From NCBI GenBank assembly GCA_019359215.1, contig JAHHHS010000004.1, positions 102,939-166,938 on the forward strand: 64,000 nucleotides of DNA, written 5' to 3'. Position 1 is the stretch's first letter. The number at the start of each line of letters is the position of its first letter. The stretch is from Nostoc indistinguendum CM1-VF10. GTDB lineage: Bacteria > Cyanobacteriota > Cyanobacteriia > Cyanobacteriales > Nostocaceae. The position numbers were made by a program, and so were the translations under genes. The notes beneath the pieces were generated by a model, which was not told the origin of the DNA, made no database searches, and saw only the letters and a program-made list of their open reading frames with translations. This document shows positions 46,284 to 55,950 of the stretch, one piece after another.

Positions 46284-47339
46284 ATGAAAAAAGTCGTCGT
46301 TGGTCTTTCTGGTGGCGTTGACAGTTCCACCGCCGCAGCTATCCTGCACCATCAGGGCTATGAAGTTATTGGTTTGACTCTTTGGCTAATGAAAGGCAAA
46401 GGTCAATGTTGCTCTGAAGGTATGATCGACGCGGCTGATCTCTGTGAACAACTGGGCGTTCCCCATGAGGTTGTGGATATTCGAGATGTCTTTCAGACGC
46501 ATATTGTCGATTACCTGGTGACTGGTTACAGTGCTGGGATCACACCTTTGCCTTGCTCTCAGTGTAATAAAACGGTAAAGTTTGGGCCAATGGTGCAGTA
46601 TGCCCATGAACAATTGGGGTGCGATCGCATCGCCACCGGTCATTATGCCCGCATTAGCTATGACGAAGCAACTGGACGTTACCAATTATTAAGGGCTGTT
46701 GACCGCAACAAAGACCAATCATACTTCCTCTATGATTTGTCTCAAGATTTACTTGCAGCAACTATATTTCCTCTGGGCGAACTAGAAAAAACTGACACGC
46801 GCCGCATTGCAACTGAATACGGACTGAAAACTGCTGATAAGCCAGAAAGTCAAGACTTGTGTTTAGTGGAAAGTAACGGTTCCATGCGGGCATTTTTGGA
46901 TAAATATTTAGCTCCCAAAACAGGCGATATTGTCGATGTATCAGGCAAAGTTTTAGGACAACATGATGGTGTCCATCACTACACGATTGGTCAGCGTAAA
47001 GGCTTAGGGATTGCTGCTGCTGAACCTCTGTATGTGATTGAATTAGATGCGGAAAATAATAAAGTAGTAGTAGGCGATCGCACCAAGGTAACTCAGCCAG
47101 AATGCACTGTCGGACGGGTAAATTGGGTTTCTATTGCTGAACCATCCACCCCAATTCATGCCGAAGTGCAAATTCGCTATCGTTCAACGCCTACACCAGT
47201 GACGGTGATTCCGTTAGAAAACTCCCGTGTGCGTTTGGTGTTTGATGAACCTCAATTCAGCATCACTCCTGGACAAGCGGCGGTGTGGTACGACGGGGAA
47301 AAAGTGTTAGGTGGCGGAATAATTGAACAGTTTAGTTGA
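46284..47339 (+). CDS. mnmA: tRNA-specific 2-thiouridylase
   Basis: The 351-residue enzyme thiolates U34 in tRNA-Lys, -Glu and -Gln. Motifs are the PP-loop GLSGGVDSS at the N-terminus, the first catalytic cysteine in [19 protein letters not shown], the second cysteine in [10 protein letters not shown], and the C-terminal beta-barrel with [16 protein letters not shown]. The frame extends to 46236, but [11 protein letters not shown] at 46284 is the family start. It is monocistronic here. Confidence 0.95.
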   Translation: MKKVVVGLSGGVDSSTAAAILHHQGYEVIGLTLWLMKGKGQCCSEGMIDAADLCEQLGVPHEVVDIRDVFQTHIVDYLVTGYSAGITPLPCSQCNKTVKFGPMVQYAHEQLGCDRIATGHYARISYDEATGRYQLLRAVDRNKDQSYFLYDLSQDLLAATIFPLGELEKTDTRRIATEYGLKTADKPESQDLCLVESNGSMRAFLDKYLAPKTGDIVDVSGKVLGQHDGVHHYTIGQRKGLGIAAAEPLYVIELDAENNKVVVGDRTKVTQPECTVGRVNWVSIAEPSTPIHAEVQIRYRSTPTPVTVIPLENSRVRLVFDEPQFSITPGQAAVWYDGEKVLGGGIIEQFS

Positions 47340-47449
47340 ATCTCACCACCATTTTGGTAAAGGCCAAAACTGCCTCTCCTTTTAACTTCAGATATGCAAA
47401 AGCTGCCCTGAGTTTTGGAGGGGTATTTTTATGTTTAAATTGGATAATA

Positions 47450-47763
47450 ATGCCAGAAGAAGAGCCAATCACTGATCCGTTTTCATACAGCTATTAGAAG
47501 GCTATACATCAGCAGAGGCGGCAGAGATTCAACGCTATATGAAGCAATGGGATGCTGCTACCTATACCAGTGTTGCTCAGAGTATCTTAGATCATTCTGC
47601 TAGAAAAGGAATTGAACCCTTAAAATATCTACGCAAAGCTCATAACTTTAATAAAAAAGGAGCGATTCGAGTTCCGAAAACTGGATATCGAGGCGATAGT
47701 TCAGCTATATACGGTTCCTACTTGCCAAGCTCGTTCAACTATAGCGGTAATAATTTTAGTTAG
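47450..47763 (+). pseudogene. Small Nostoc hypothetical gene, frameshifted
   Basis: Starting at ATG 47450, the codons give PEEEPITDPFS and then, after a one-base shift near 47488, QLLEGYTSAEAAEIQRYMKQWDAATY. The frame continues through VAQSILDHSARKGIEPLKYLRKAHNFNKKGAIRVP to 47763. The 3' end overlaps the end of the Uma2 gene on the other strand, so the C-terminus is probably replaced. No function is known. Confidence 0.6.
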
Positions 47764-48315
47764 AGGGATATTTGGAAAGTTAGGACTGTGATCAGATTCA
47801 ATGTAATGTCCATCCCTGAGTAAATAAATCCTCAGCTTTTTACTATCGTAAATCCATAGTTCTGGAACAGCGATCGCTTCATAAGCATCAAGAGTTGTTT
47901 TTGATGTCACATCTGTTTCAATTGCCAAATCAGGAGGCGGATCATCGGGTTCGAGTTTGCGACGACCGATCATTCTTTGGTAATTCTGGATGTAGAAACA
48001 AGCATCTGGTTCTACCCCCGCCGTATTTTCCCGCTTGAAGGTGGTTGAACCGAAGGGTTCATAACTTTTTTCGGCGATCTTCAGCAAGATTTTTACAATA
48101 TCCGAAATTAAGTCCTTTGATTTTTCGTGTTCGGGTAGAGGAACCATAATTTCTAACGTAGACTTGCTGTAAGCAACTCGTAGCGATCGCTTTTCCCCCA
48201 GTTCTTGCAAAATAGACTCAAATTCCTCCCAAGTGATATCCTGGATATTCACTGTACTACCAGGTGTTAGCCGCATTTGACTAACAGGTTTAACAATGGG
48301 GGATACAGCAGTCAT
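47701..48315 (-). CDS. Uma2-family (DUF820) putative endonuclease
   Basis: The 204-residue protein has the Uma2/PD-(D/E)XK core: EFESILQELGEKRSLRVAYSKSTLEIMVPLPEHE, VEPDACFYIQN (the catalytic Asp strand), PPPDLAIETDVTSKT (acidic residue strand) and VPELWIYDSKKLRIYLL. The family is very numerous in Nostoc; nuclease activity is predicted, its biological role unknown. The frame opens at 48321 with a second ATG at 48315, which is preferred. It converges with the frameshifted gene at 47450. Confidence 0.85.
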   Translation of the reverse strand: MTAVSPIVKPVSQMRLTPGSTVNIQDITWEEFESILQELGEKRSLRVAYSKSTLEIMVPLPEHEKSKDLISDIVKILLKIAEKSYEPFGSTTFKRENTAGVEPDACFYIQNYQRMIGRRKLEPDDPPPDLAIETDVTSKTTLDAYEAIAVPELWIYDSKKLRIYLLRDGHYIESDHSPNFPNIPLTKIITAIVERAWQVGTVYS

Positions 48316-48511
48316 AAGCATTTTCCTTATAAAGGAACTATTCTGAAACTTGAGTCTGGATTAGCTTTAGCGTAACCTAATCAGATCGCTTACAGGCTAG
48401 TTGCAAAAATTTTCCTCCATCTCTAAACTCTTTTTTTTCTCTACGTACCAGCATTTGATAAGTTAGTACATAATCTGAAACAATAACAGTTAATACAACG
48501 AGGGGATTACG

Positions 48512-49690
48512 TTGAGTCAAAATCCAGATGCTATAGCTCCTCATGGTGGACAGTTGGTTAACCGTATAGCCACACCAGAACAAAGAGCAGAGTTTCTCTC
48601 AAAAGCTGACTTTTTGCCGCGAGTGCAACTAGACGATCGCGCCGTTTCTGATCTAGAAATGATTGCGATCGGTGCTTTCAGTCCACTCACGGGTTTTATG
48701 AACCAGGAAGACTATGATCGCACTGTTACAGAAATGCGACTAGCTAACGGTCTTGTGTGGTCAATACCGATTACACTATCGGTCAGCGAAGAAGTAGCTT
48801 CCCCCTTAAAAGAAGGCGGCTTCATCCGTCTGGATAACTCCAGAGGTGAATTTATTGGGGTTTTGCAACTCACGCAAAAATATCACTACGACAAAACCCG
48901 CGAAGCCATTAATGTCTACCGCACTGATGATGTCAAACATCCAGGCGTACAAGTACTCTATAACCAAGGTACTGTACATCTGGCGGGTGATATTTGGCTA
49001 TTGCAGCGCGAACCTCATCCCCAGTTTCCCACTTATCAAATCGATCCAGCTGCCTCACGGCAACTATTCAAAGACAAGGGTTGGAAAACCATCGTTGGCT
49101 TTCAAACTCGCAACCCCATTCACCGCGCCCATGAATATATTCAAAAGTGCGCTTTAGAAACTGTTGATGGTCTATTTTTGCACCCATTAGTCGGGGCGAC
49201 AAAAGAAGATGATATTGCCGCCGATGTGCGGATGCGCTGCTATGAAATTTTGCTAGAACACTACTACCCCTTAGAACGGGTAACTTTGGCAATAAATCCA
49301 GCAGCAATGCGCTATGCTGGGCCTCGTGAGGCAATATTCCACGCTTTAGTCCGCAAAAACTACGGTTGTACTCACTTTATCGTCGGCCGGGATCACGCTG
49401 GTGTTGGTGACTATTACGGTACTTACGATGCTCAATACATCTTTGATGAATTTGCCCCAAGTGAATTAGGCATTGTGCCGATGAAATTTGAACACGCTTT
49501 CTACTGCACGCGCACTAAGCAGATGGCAACATCTAAAACTAGTCCCAGCAGGCCTGAAGAACGCATTCATTTATCGGGGACAAAAGTCCGAGAAATGCTG
49601 CGACGTGGTGAGTTACCTCCACCAGAATTTTCCCGTCCTGAAGTAGCGGCAGAGTTGGCGCGGGCAATGCGGATAGAAGTACCTGTTTAG
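48512..49690 (+). CDS. sat: ATP sulfurylase (sulfate adenylyltransferase)
   Basis: The 392-residue enzyme makes adenosine 5'-phosphosulfate from sulfate and ATP, the first step of assimilation. Nucleotide-binding motifs are [15 protein letters not shown] and [12 protein letters not shown], with [16 protein letters not shown] near the end. The start is TTG at 48512: the N-terminus [18 protein letters not shown] matches the family and GAGGGG lies nine bases upstream, while no ATG lies nearby. Confidence 0.93.
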   Translation: MSQNPDAIAPHGGQLVNRIATPEQRAEFLSKADFLPRVQLDDRAVSDLEMIAIGAFSPLTGFMNQEDYDRTVTEMRLANGLVWSIPITLSVSEEVASPLKEGGFIRLDNSRGEFIGVLQLTQKYHYDKTREAINVYRTDDVKHPGVQVLYNQGTVHLAGDIWLLQREPHPQFPTYQIDPAASRQLFKDKGWKTIVGFQTRNPIHRAHEYIQKCALETVDGLFLHPLVGATKEDDIAADVRMRCYEILLEHYYPLERVTLAINPAAMRYAGPREAIFHALVRKNYGCTHFIVGRDHAGVGDYYGTYDAQYIFDEFAPSELGIVPMKFEHAFYCTRTKQMATSKTSPSRPEERIHLSGTKVREMLRRGELPPPEFSRPEVAAELARAMRIEVPV

Positions 49691-49858
49691 GGCATGGGGT
49701 ATGGGGCATGAGGCATTAGTTATGGTTTCTCACTCTGCTACCTCATCTTCCTTATCTCCAGATTTTGAACAACAAGCAAACAGTATCGACTGTAACTTTA
49801 CAATACAGAGTTCAGCCCTGTAAGCTGCTAACTGATAGCTGAGGGCTGATAGCTAATT

Positions 49859-51955
49859 ATGAAACGGCGCACGTTTTTACACAGAATTGGCTCAATACTC
49901 GCGGTATTGGGGGTAACTGAAGCTGAGTGGTTGACTTTGGGAAATCGCTATTATCAAGCTTTGGCACAACCCAGCCCGCGGAAATTGGCCTTGTTGATAG
50001 GTATTAACCAATACCCAAAAATTTCAGCCCTCAGTGGTTGTCTGACAGATGTAGAACTACAAAGAGAACTTTTGATTCACCGCTTTGGCTTCCAAAGGTC
50101 AGATATTTTAACTTTAACTGAGGAACAAGCTAGCAGGGGATTCATTGAAGCGGCTTTTTTGGATCACTTGGGTAAGCAAGCTAAACCTGGTGATCTGGTC
50201 GTCTTCCATTTTAGTGGTTATGGCAGCCGTGTCAAATTGGAAACATCGCCAGATAGAATACAAAACGCTCTGGTGACAGCTAATGAAAGTCAAAATTCAC
50301 AAATAGTCAACTATATATTAGAAGAAACTCTACTGCTATTATTGCGATCGCTGCCCACAGACCGAGTCACAGCAGTATTAGATACTAGCTATTATGCTCC
50401 TAGCGCAGTAATAGGATTAAAAATTCGCGCCCTTCAGGAGTCAGTAGCAAAGCTAGCAGCAGAGGAGCTCGACTTTCTCAAACAACTTAAAACTCAGAAG
50501 TTATCCAGCACTGCAATTGTTTTAGCAGCTACCTCAGAGCCAAAGCAGCCTGCGAGAGAAAGACTCTTTTCTGGTTTTAGTGCTGGGTTATTTACCTATG
50601 CCTTGACGCAGTATTTGTGGGAATTCACCCCTGCTACCACAATTCAAGTCGCCCTCTCTCATGTGGAAAATTCCCTATACAAATTGGGAAATAAACAGCA
50701 ACCAGCGTTATTAAGTAGTCAAAAAAATCCAGATATAACCTCTCTACTGCCAGAAAGTATCATTGGTGCAGAAGGTGTGGTGAGTGCTATTGAAGAAGAC
50801 GGTAAAACAGTGCATCTGTGGTTGGCAGGATTACCTCCACAAGTGCTGCTATACTACGGAGTGAATTCTCGATTCACCCTAGCAACAACAGAGCAATTAA
50901 TATTGCGATCGCGCACTGGGTTAACAGCAAAAGCGCAAATTTCCAAAATTGAAGGTGCAAATCCCTTACAAATCGGGCAACTCGTCCAAGAAGCAGTCCG
51001 GGTTTTACCCCGAAATATTAATTTGACAATCGCTTTGGATACAGGATTGGAAAGGATTGAGCGGGTAGACGCTACAAGTGCCTTTGCTGGATTTTCCCAT
51101 CTATCCACCGTAATAGCAGGAGAAAAACCAGCTGATTATCTATTTGCCAAGCTACAAGAAGTTCCCAGTAGTTATGGTCTATTTTCTCTTGGTGGCGAGC
51201 TAATTCCCAATACCACCGGGGAAGTAGGAGAAGCAGTAAAATTAACAGTGCAAAGGTTAGCGCCAAAATTATCAATCCTGTATGCAGCCAAATTATGGCG
51301 ACTTACAGAAAATGAAGGTTCTTCCCGCTTGCCTCTCAAGGCAACCTTAGAAATAATTAGTGGCATCTCGCCTCGCGTCGTCATCCAGCGCGAAACAGTA
51401 CGAACTTTCAAGACTGAAAACTCAATTAAAAAATCACTCCCTACTCCGATTGTGCATATCGGGAGTCGAATGCAATATCGAGTGGAAAACCAGAGCGATC
51501 GCCCAGTATATTTAATCTTGCTGGGATTAAACAATAATCATACAGCGATCGCCTTCTACCCTTGGGAAACCCCCACAGAAGCAAACACTGCGGACACCAA
51601 GCCCCTCCTTAAAGAAGTCGTTATTGCCCCAGGCGAAACCCTCACCCTACCCCAAACTAATGCTGCTTCCCAATGGGTGATTTCAGGGCCAGCTTCTGAG
51701 TGCGAACAACAATTGATTTTTAGTACTAACCCCTTTAGGGAAACTCTGGCCGCCTTGAGTACTGCTAAGTATTCCACAGCCGAACAACGGTCGATTGACC
51801 CATTGTTAAATCCCTTGGACGTTGCACAAGCCTTGCTACAAGACTTGCATAACGCTAACGCTCTCAAAACTGAGATGAATGGCACAGCAGCCGACTCATA
51901 TATCTTGGATGTAAATAATTGGGCAAGTCTTAGCTTTAGTTTTCAAGTATCTTGA
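49859..51955 (+). CDS. Orthocaspase (peptidase C14-like) with substituted catalytic dyad
   Basis: The 698-residue protein has an N-terminal RRTFLHRIG twin-arginine-like motif plus a short hydrophobic stretch, which suggests export by Tat. A caspase p20-like domain occupies about 41-290 (RKLALLIGINQYP...LSGCLTDV). The catalytic His position reads FSGYGSR (Tyr121) and the Cys position reads LDTSYYA (Ser177), so both residues are replaced. The C-terminal half is beta-rich with a DUF4384-like segment (SDRPVYLILLGLNNNHTAIAFYPWE). It is probably a non-proteolytic homologue; Tyr/Ser variants are known among cyanobacterial orthocaspases. Confidence 0.85.
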   Translation: MKRRTFLHRIGSILAVLGVTEAEWLTLGNRYYQALAQPSPRKLALLIGINQYPKISALSGCLTDVELQRELLIHRFGFQRSDILTLTEEQASRGFIEAAFLDHLGKQAKPGDLVVFHFSGYGSRVKLETSPDRIQNALVTANESQNSQIVNYILEETLLLLLRSLPTDRVTAVLDTSYYAPSAVIGLKIRALQESVAKLAAEELDFLKQLKTQKLSSTAIVLAATSEPKQPARERLFSGFSAGLFTYALTQYLWEFTPATTIQVALSHVENSLYKLGNKQQPALLSSQKNPDITSLLPESIIGAEGVVSAIEEDGKTVHLWLAGLPPQVLLYYGVNSRFTLATTEQLILRSRTGLTAKAQISKIEGANPLQIGQLVQEAVRVLPRNINLTIALDTGLERIERVDATSAFAGFSHLSTVIAGEKPADYLFAKLQEVPSSYGLFSLGGELIPNTTGEVGEAVKLTVQRLAPKLSILYAAKLWRLTENEGSSRLPLKATLEIISGISPRVVIQRETVRTFKTENSIKKSLPTPIVHIGSRMQYRVENQSDRPVYLILLGLNNNHTAIAFYPWETPTEANTADTKPLLKEVVIAPGETLTLPQTNAASQWVISGPASECEQQLIFSTNPFRETLAALSTAKYSTAEQRSIDPLLNPLDVAQALLQDLHNANALKTEMNGTAADSYILDVNNWASLSFSFQVS

Positions 51956-52524
51956 CACTCCTACGGTTATTAAACTATCGCTGTTTGTTTGGGTTTTAAC
52001 TTGGGCAAATCTGCCTTGTCTTTCTTCTATCAACTTTCTGGAAGTAGACACCACCCTTAAAACAACACTGTTCAATAATTTGGAAGAAGTAAATTCTTTC
52101 AAGGGAACACTTACAGGTTAGATTTTGCAGGCTGCAATCTCTCTGTCTTTTTACTGCTCTATTAAGTCCGCCTACGCTGACTAATACTAATTCACAAAAA
52201 TTCTGATACATATAGATTTCTCGTAGGGGCATGGCAAAGACAAGCCCTTACCAGCGTATTTGTATCATTATTAAAGTGAAATGGTATAACTTCAAGATCA
52301 TCTCCAGTAAAAAATTCTTTCTCTTAGCATAAGCTAGAGTTTTATACAACTTTAGTTGTACTACTATTGATTACCCTGAAGGTTCAACTTGAGTATTTAA
52401 CTCATAAAGTATGAACTATAAACCATAAAATATCTCAATTTAATTCAGTCGCCAGCAGGAGGAGATTCAGCACAATATTTTTTATAATTCCTAACAAAGC
52501 TTATAAACAACTCGGAAACAGCGT
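51956..52524. other. Intergenic region before the DUF2382 gene cluster
   Basis: No gene was found. Imperfect CCCTTGAA/TTCAAGGG-like arms near 52050-52106 could form a terminator for the orthocaspase gene. The last 200 bases are AT-rich and likely hold the promoter of the PRC-barrel gene; CAGGAGGAG at 52455-52463 is too far from the ATG at 52525 to be its ribosome site. Confidence 0.4.
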
Positions 52525-53367
52525 ATGCCTCTTCATAAACTTGAACATTTTGACCCAAACTATCGAGAAACTTTTGGCGGAGACGACATGAAATCCCTGG
52601 ATCTTTATACTGAGGGAGGAGACAGAGTTGGCTCAGTGGCTGATGTTTTAGTTGATGACGATGGACATTTCCGGTATTTAGTTATTGATACAAGCGTAGA
52701 TTTTCTAGGAAAAAAAATATTACTACCAATTGGCCTTTCCCGGATCAATTATGCTGCAAGACGTGTCTATGTTGATGGATTAAGCAGGCAGCAAGTAGAA
52801 GGTTTAGTTGAGTACAAAGAAGACGCGTTCATCGATCATGATTACGAAGAAAGCGTACGTAGTGGATTTCGCTCTCCAAGCAGCGGTGTGACTTACGATC
52901 ACAATACATACAATTACCAAACAGAACCAGCTTTATACGGGTTGAATGATCAAGATCATCAAACTTTTAGACTGTATGAAGAACGATTGGTTGCTAACAA
53001 ACAGCGGATCAAAACTGGAGAAGTAACGGTTGGTAAACACATTGAAACAGAAACTGCAAGTGTTACCGTACCTATTCAAAAAGAGCGAGTTCTAATTGAG
53101 CGAGTTGTGCCAACAGAAGCAGGAAACGTTATAGATCCCAATGAGCTTAAGTTCCAAGAAGGGGAAGTAGCACGCATAGAAGTGTATGAAGAAACGCCTG
53201 AGATACGTAAAGAAGCCTTTGTGCGTGAAGAAATCCGAGTTAAGAAAGTAGTAGAACAGGACACTGTGGAAGCACAAGGAACTATTCGTCGAGAAGAGTT
53301 AGATGTGGATACTGAGGGTAATTTACAGGTGCAGGAACATGGTACCACTACACATGAAACTATTTAA
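52525..53367 (+). CDS. PRC-barrel and DUF2382 (YsnF/AvaK) protein, copy 1
   Basis: The 280-residue protein begins with a PRC-barrel-like domain (about 20-95: LDLYTEGGDRVGSVADVLVDDDGHFRYLVID and KKILLPIGLSRINY). A linker follows, then a DUF2382 domain (about 150-270: DHQTFRLYEERLVANKQRIKTGEVTVGKHIETETASVTVPIQKERVLIERV and EVYEETPEIRKEAFVREEIRVKKVVEQ). Proteins of this type include AvaK, an akinete-abundant protein, and general stress proteins; the molecular role is unknown. A terminator follows at 53416-53452. Confidence 0.85.
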   Translation: MPLHKLEHFDPNYRETFGGDDMKSLDLYTEGGDRVGSVADVLVDDDGHFRYLVIDTSVDFLGKKILLPIGLSRINYAARRVYVDGLSRQQVEGLVEYKEDAFIDHDYEESVRSGFRSPSSGVTYDHNTYNYQTEPALYGLNDQDHQTFRLYEERLVANKQRIKTGEVTVGKHIETETASVTVPIQKERVLIERVVPTEAGNVIDPNELKFQEGEVARIEVYEETPEIRKEAFVREEIRVKKVVEQDTVEAQGTIRREELDVDTEGNLQVQEHGTTTHETI

Positions 53368-53740
53368 GTAGTTGGTCAATAACTTTGTTTAGTATCTTTA
53401 TCTGAAATAATCATGCAGGCAAAGTTAATTTTTATCTCTGCCTGTATTTTTGTATTAAACAACGAAATTCCTGATTTATCTAAAAAGACGGAAATTTAAC
53501 CATTTTAAAAATTTACATATTGATAAAGGATGTGGAGGCGTGAAATTGCACTTTATATCACAATGTTTTCCTGTCTCTACTTAATCTTTGGCTATGCTAT
53601 AAATTTGCTATAAGAAAATATCTATAACTTTTGATAATTAAACTTTTGAAATAGTTCATTCGCCAGAAAGAGGTAAATAAGTAATTAAATGGCTAATTTA
53701 GTTATTAGGAGATGGGAAGAAAATTTTTGAGGAAAATATC
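53368..53740. other. Spacer between DUF2382 copies 1 and 2
   Basis: Besides the terminator at 53416-53452 this is AT-rich promoter space. The presence of a terminator and a 370-bp gap suggests that the two paralogues are transcribed separately. Confidence 0.5.
53416..53452 (+). terminator. Terminator after DUF2382 copy 1
   Basis: CAGGCA (53416-53421) pairs with TGCCTG (53439-53444), followed by TATTTTTGT. The stem can be lengthened by TG/TA pairs on the outside. Confidence 0.65.
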
Positions 53741-54637
53741 ATGGTTCTTTACAAATTAGAAGATTTTGAGCCTAATTATCGTGAAACCTTTGAAGGTCGC
53801 GACATTAATGGCCTTGGCGTTTATACACAAGGAACTGATGAAAAGATTGGTACTGTTAGCGATGCTTTAGTGGATGAGGAAGGTCATTTCCGCTATCTAG
53901 TCGTTGACTTAGGTTTCTGGATTTTTGGTAAAAAGGTATTACTACCAATTGGTCGTGCCCGGATCGACTATAACGTTGATCGCGTTTACACAATTGGCTT
54001 GACTAGAGAGCAAGCAGAAGATTTACCTGAATTTAATGAGCGCCTAGCGCTTGATTACGACTATGAAGAACGGGTGCGTGGGGTATATCGCCAGCCCACA
54101 GATTACACACGTCCTTTAGAAGCATCAACACCTGTAGAAGCAACAATACCTGTAGATACAAGCTATCAACCAGCAGCGACTACACCAACTTACAATCGTG
54201 ATACCTACAATTACGAACATGAGCCTTCTTTGTACGGGGTAAATGAGCAAGATCATCAAACTCTGAGATTGTATGAAGAACGGCTAATTGCCAGCAAACG
54301 TCGCCAAAAAACTGGAGAAGTAGCGATTGGCAAGCACGTTGAAACTGAGACTGCACGGGTTGCAGTGCCAATAGAAAGAGAGCGGGTTGTGATTGAGCGT
54401 GTAACTCCAGCAGATGCAGGTACCGCTGTTTCTGGGCGCGAAGCAGACTTCCGTGAAGGCGAAGTTGCTCGCGTAGAAATCCACGAAGAAACTCCTGAAA
54501 TTCGCAAAGAAGCATTTTTGCGTGAAGAAGTCAGAGTTAGAAAAGTGGTCGAACAAGACACAGTTGAAACTCAAGAAACTGTGCGTCGTGAAGAGTTAGA
54601 TGTGAATGCTGGTAATCTTCCGATTGAAGAACGCTAA
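53741..54637 (+). CDS. PRC-barrel and DUF2382 (YsnF/AvaK) protein, copy 2
   Basis: The 298-residue paralogue of the protein at 52525 shares KLE(H/D)F(D/E)PNYRETF at the start, the PRC-barrel strands (DEEGHFRYLVVDLGFWIFGKKVLLPIGRARIDY) and the whole DUF2382 part (DHQTLRLYEERLIASKRRQKTGEVAIGKHVETETARVAVPIERERVVIERV). The linker is longer, with TRPLEASTPVEATIPVDTSY repeats of A, T and P. The C-terminal domain is rich in alternating E and R/K. Confidence 0.85.
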   Translation: MVLYKLEDFEPNYRETFEGRDINGLGVYTQGTDEKIGTVSDALVDEEGHFRYLVVDLGFWIFGKKVLLPIGRARIDYNVDRVYTIGLTREQAEDLPEFNERLALDYDYEERVRGVYRQPTDYTRPLEASTPVEATIPVDTSYQPAATTPTYNRDTYNYEHEPSLYGVNEQDHQTLRLYEERLIASKRRQKTGEVAIGKHVETETARVAVPIERERVVIERVTPADAGTAVSGREADFREGEVARVEIHEETPEIRKEAFLREEVRVRKVVEQDTVETQETVRREELDVNAGNLPIEER

Positions 54638-54876
54638 CTAACAGAGTCATTAGTTAGTAGCTAATGACTAATAATTAATTTAGTACAGTACAGGTGAGGC
54701 TGTTAGGTTAGCTTTGCCTGTGCTTACGATAGATAATGCAACTTTAAATTTTGGATTGCGGATATTGTCGTAAATATGGGTTAGATAAATACATCTGTCG
54801 CAAACATTTTCTAAATAGTATTTAGATGATCAATACGTTTAATTTAGTTAAGTAAAAAGTAACTCATAATTTGCAT

Positions 54877-55785
54877 ATGAATAGCCAACCGATGACAAAA
54901 AACATTGGACAGGCAAACTCCGACTCTGAGACTAGCACCTCATTAGCAGATTTAAGAAAGAAGGTGAAAGGTTTTGCTGTATTCGATCAGCAAGGTCAGC
55001 TAGTAGGAGTAGTTCATGACTTAGTTGTGGATGCTAATCGTCGATTAAACCTAGTTATATCTAACGAGGTGAATCAACAAACTCTAGAATATGGTCAGCA
55101 GTTGGCCGGGAAACATCCTTCTTTATTTCGGTTGCAGAGCCAGAAAATCAAAAAAATCGACAAACCGACTAAATCTGTTTTCATAGACTTAAACAAATCA
55201 GAAATTGAATATATGCCTGAATATTTAGAAACAGAAACACCAGGCGAACGCGTACTATCAGAAAACTCAACTGACCAACCAGTCGATTCTCAAACTACAA
55301 ATAACACAGTTGAGCCAGTAAATTTAGAAGAGGTTACCGAAGAACAGATTATTCGTTTACTAGAAGAACGATTAGTTGTTGAAAGCAGTAAGCGTAAAAT
55401 TGGTGAGGTGATTGTTCGCAAACAAGTCGAAATCCGGATGATACAAGTTCCTGTCCGGCGTGAGAAGTTGATTGTGGAACAAATTAGCCCAGAACAAAAA
55501 CAACTTGCAGAAATTGATTTAGGGCAAGAAGAAATTTCTGGCATCGAATTAACCGATATAGAAAGACTTGAAGTTACCCATTTTAACAGTGGTTTAACCG
55601 TAAGCGGCGACTTTAGCTCACCTAAAACTGCTAGTTTATTATTAAATGCGATCGCACTAGAGCAAAATCACGGCTGCAACCAGGTGCGAGTGACCATTGT
55701 TGTTGAAGATGAGTCACACCAGAAAAAATATCAGGAGTGGTTTGACCGCTGTTCTAAAGGTCAACAACCAAACCCTGAAAAATGA
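54877..55785 (+). CDS. DUF2382 protein with divergent PRC-barrel, copy 3
   Basis: The 302-residue protein shares DUF2382 sequence (IIRLLEERLVVESSKRKIGEVIVRKQVEIRMIQVPVRREKLIVEQI, about 165-215) with its neighbours, but its N-terminal PRC-barrel (LRKKVKGFAVFDQQGQLVGVVHDLVVDANRRLNLVISN) is more divergent. The C-terminus adds a different domain (LTVSGDFSSPKTASLLLNAIALEQNHGCNQVRVTIVV). The ATG at 54877 is preferred over the TTG at 54871. It ends at a strong terminator. Confidence 0.8.
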   Translation: MNSQPMTKNIGQANSDSETSTSLADLRKKVKGFAVFDQQGQLVGVVHDLVVDANRRLNLVISNEVNQQTLEYGQQLAGKHPSLFRLQSQKIKKIDKPTKSVFIDLNKSEIEYMPEYLETETPGERVLSENSTDQPVDSQTTNNTVEPVNLEEVTEEQIIRLLEERLVVESSKRKIGEVIVRKQVEIRMIQVPVRREKLIVEQISPEQKQLAEIDLGQEEISGIELTDIERLEVTHFNSGLTVSGDFSSPKTASLLLNAIALEQNHGCNQVRVTIVVEDESHQKKYQEWFDRCSKGQQPNPEK

Positions 55786-55804
55786 GTTAGTTTCTCGCTG
55801 ATTG

Positions 55805-55838
55805 TTAGGGTGGGCATCGCACACCCTAATTTTTTTTG
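55805..55838 (+). terminator. Rho-independent terminator after DUF2382 copy 3
   Basis: TTAGGGTG (55805-55812) pairs perfectly with CACCCTAA (55822-55829), followed by a run of eight to nine T. Confidence 0.88.
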
Positions 55839-55950
55839 CTGATTTAAGAAAAGAAAGTTGAAATTTCCGTTCCCTTAAGAGCGAGTGGAATGTCCATAAA
55901 GCAACTTAATTTACAATACTAAGCAGTTGCCGTTCTTTTGGCCACTTGCA

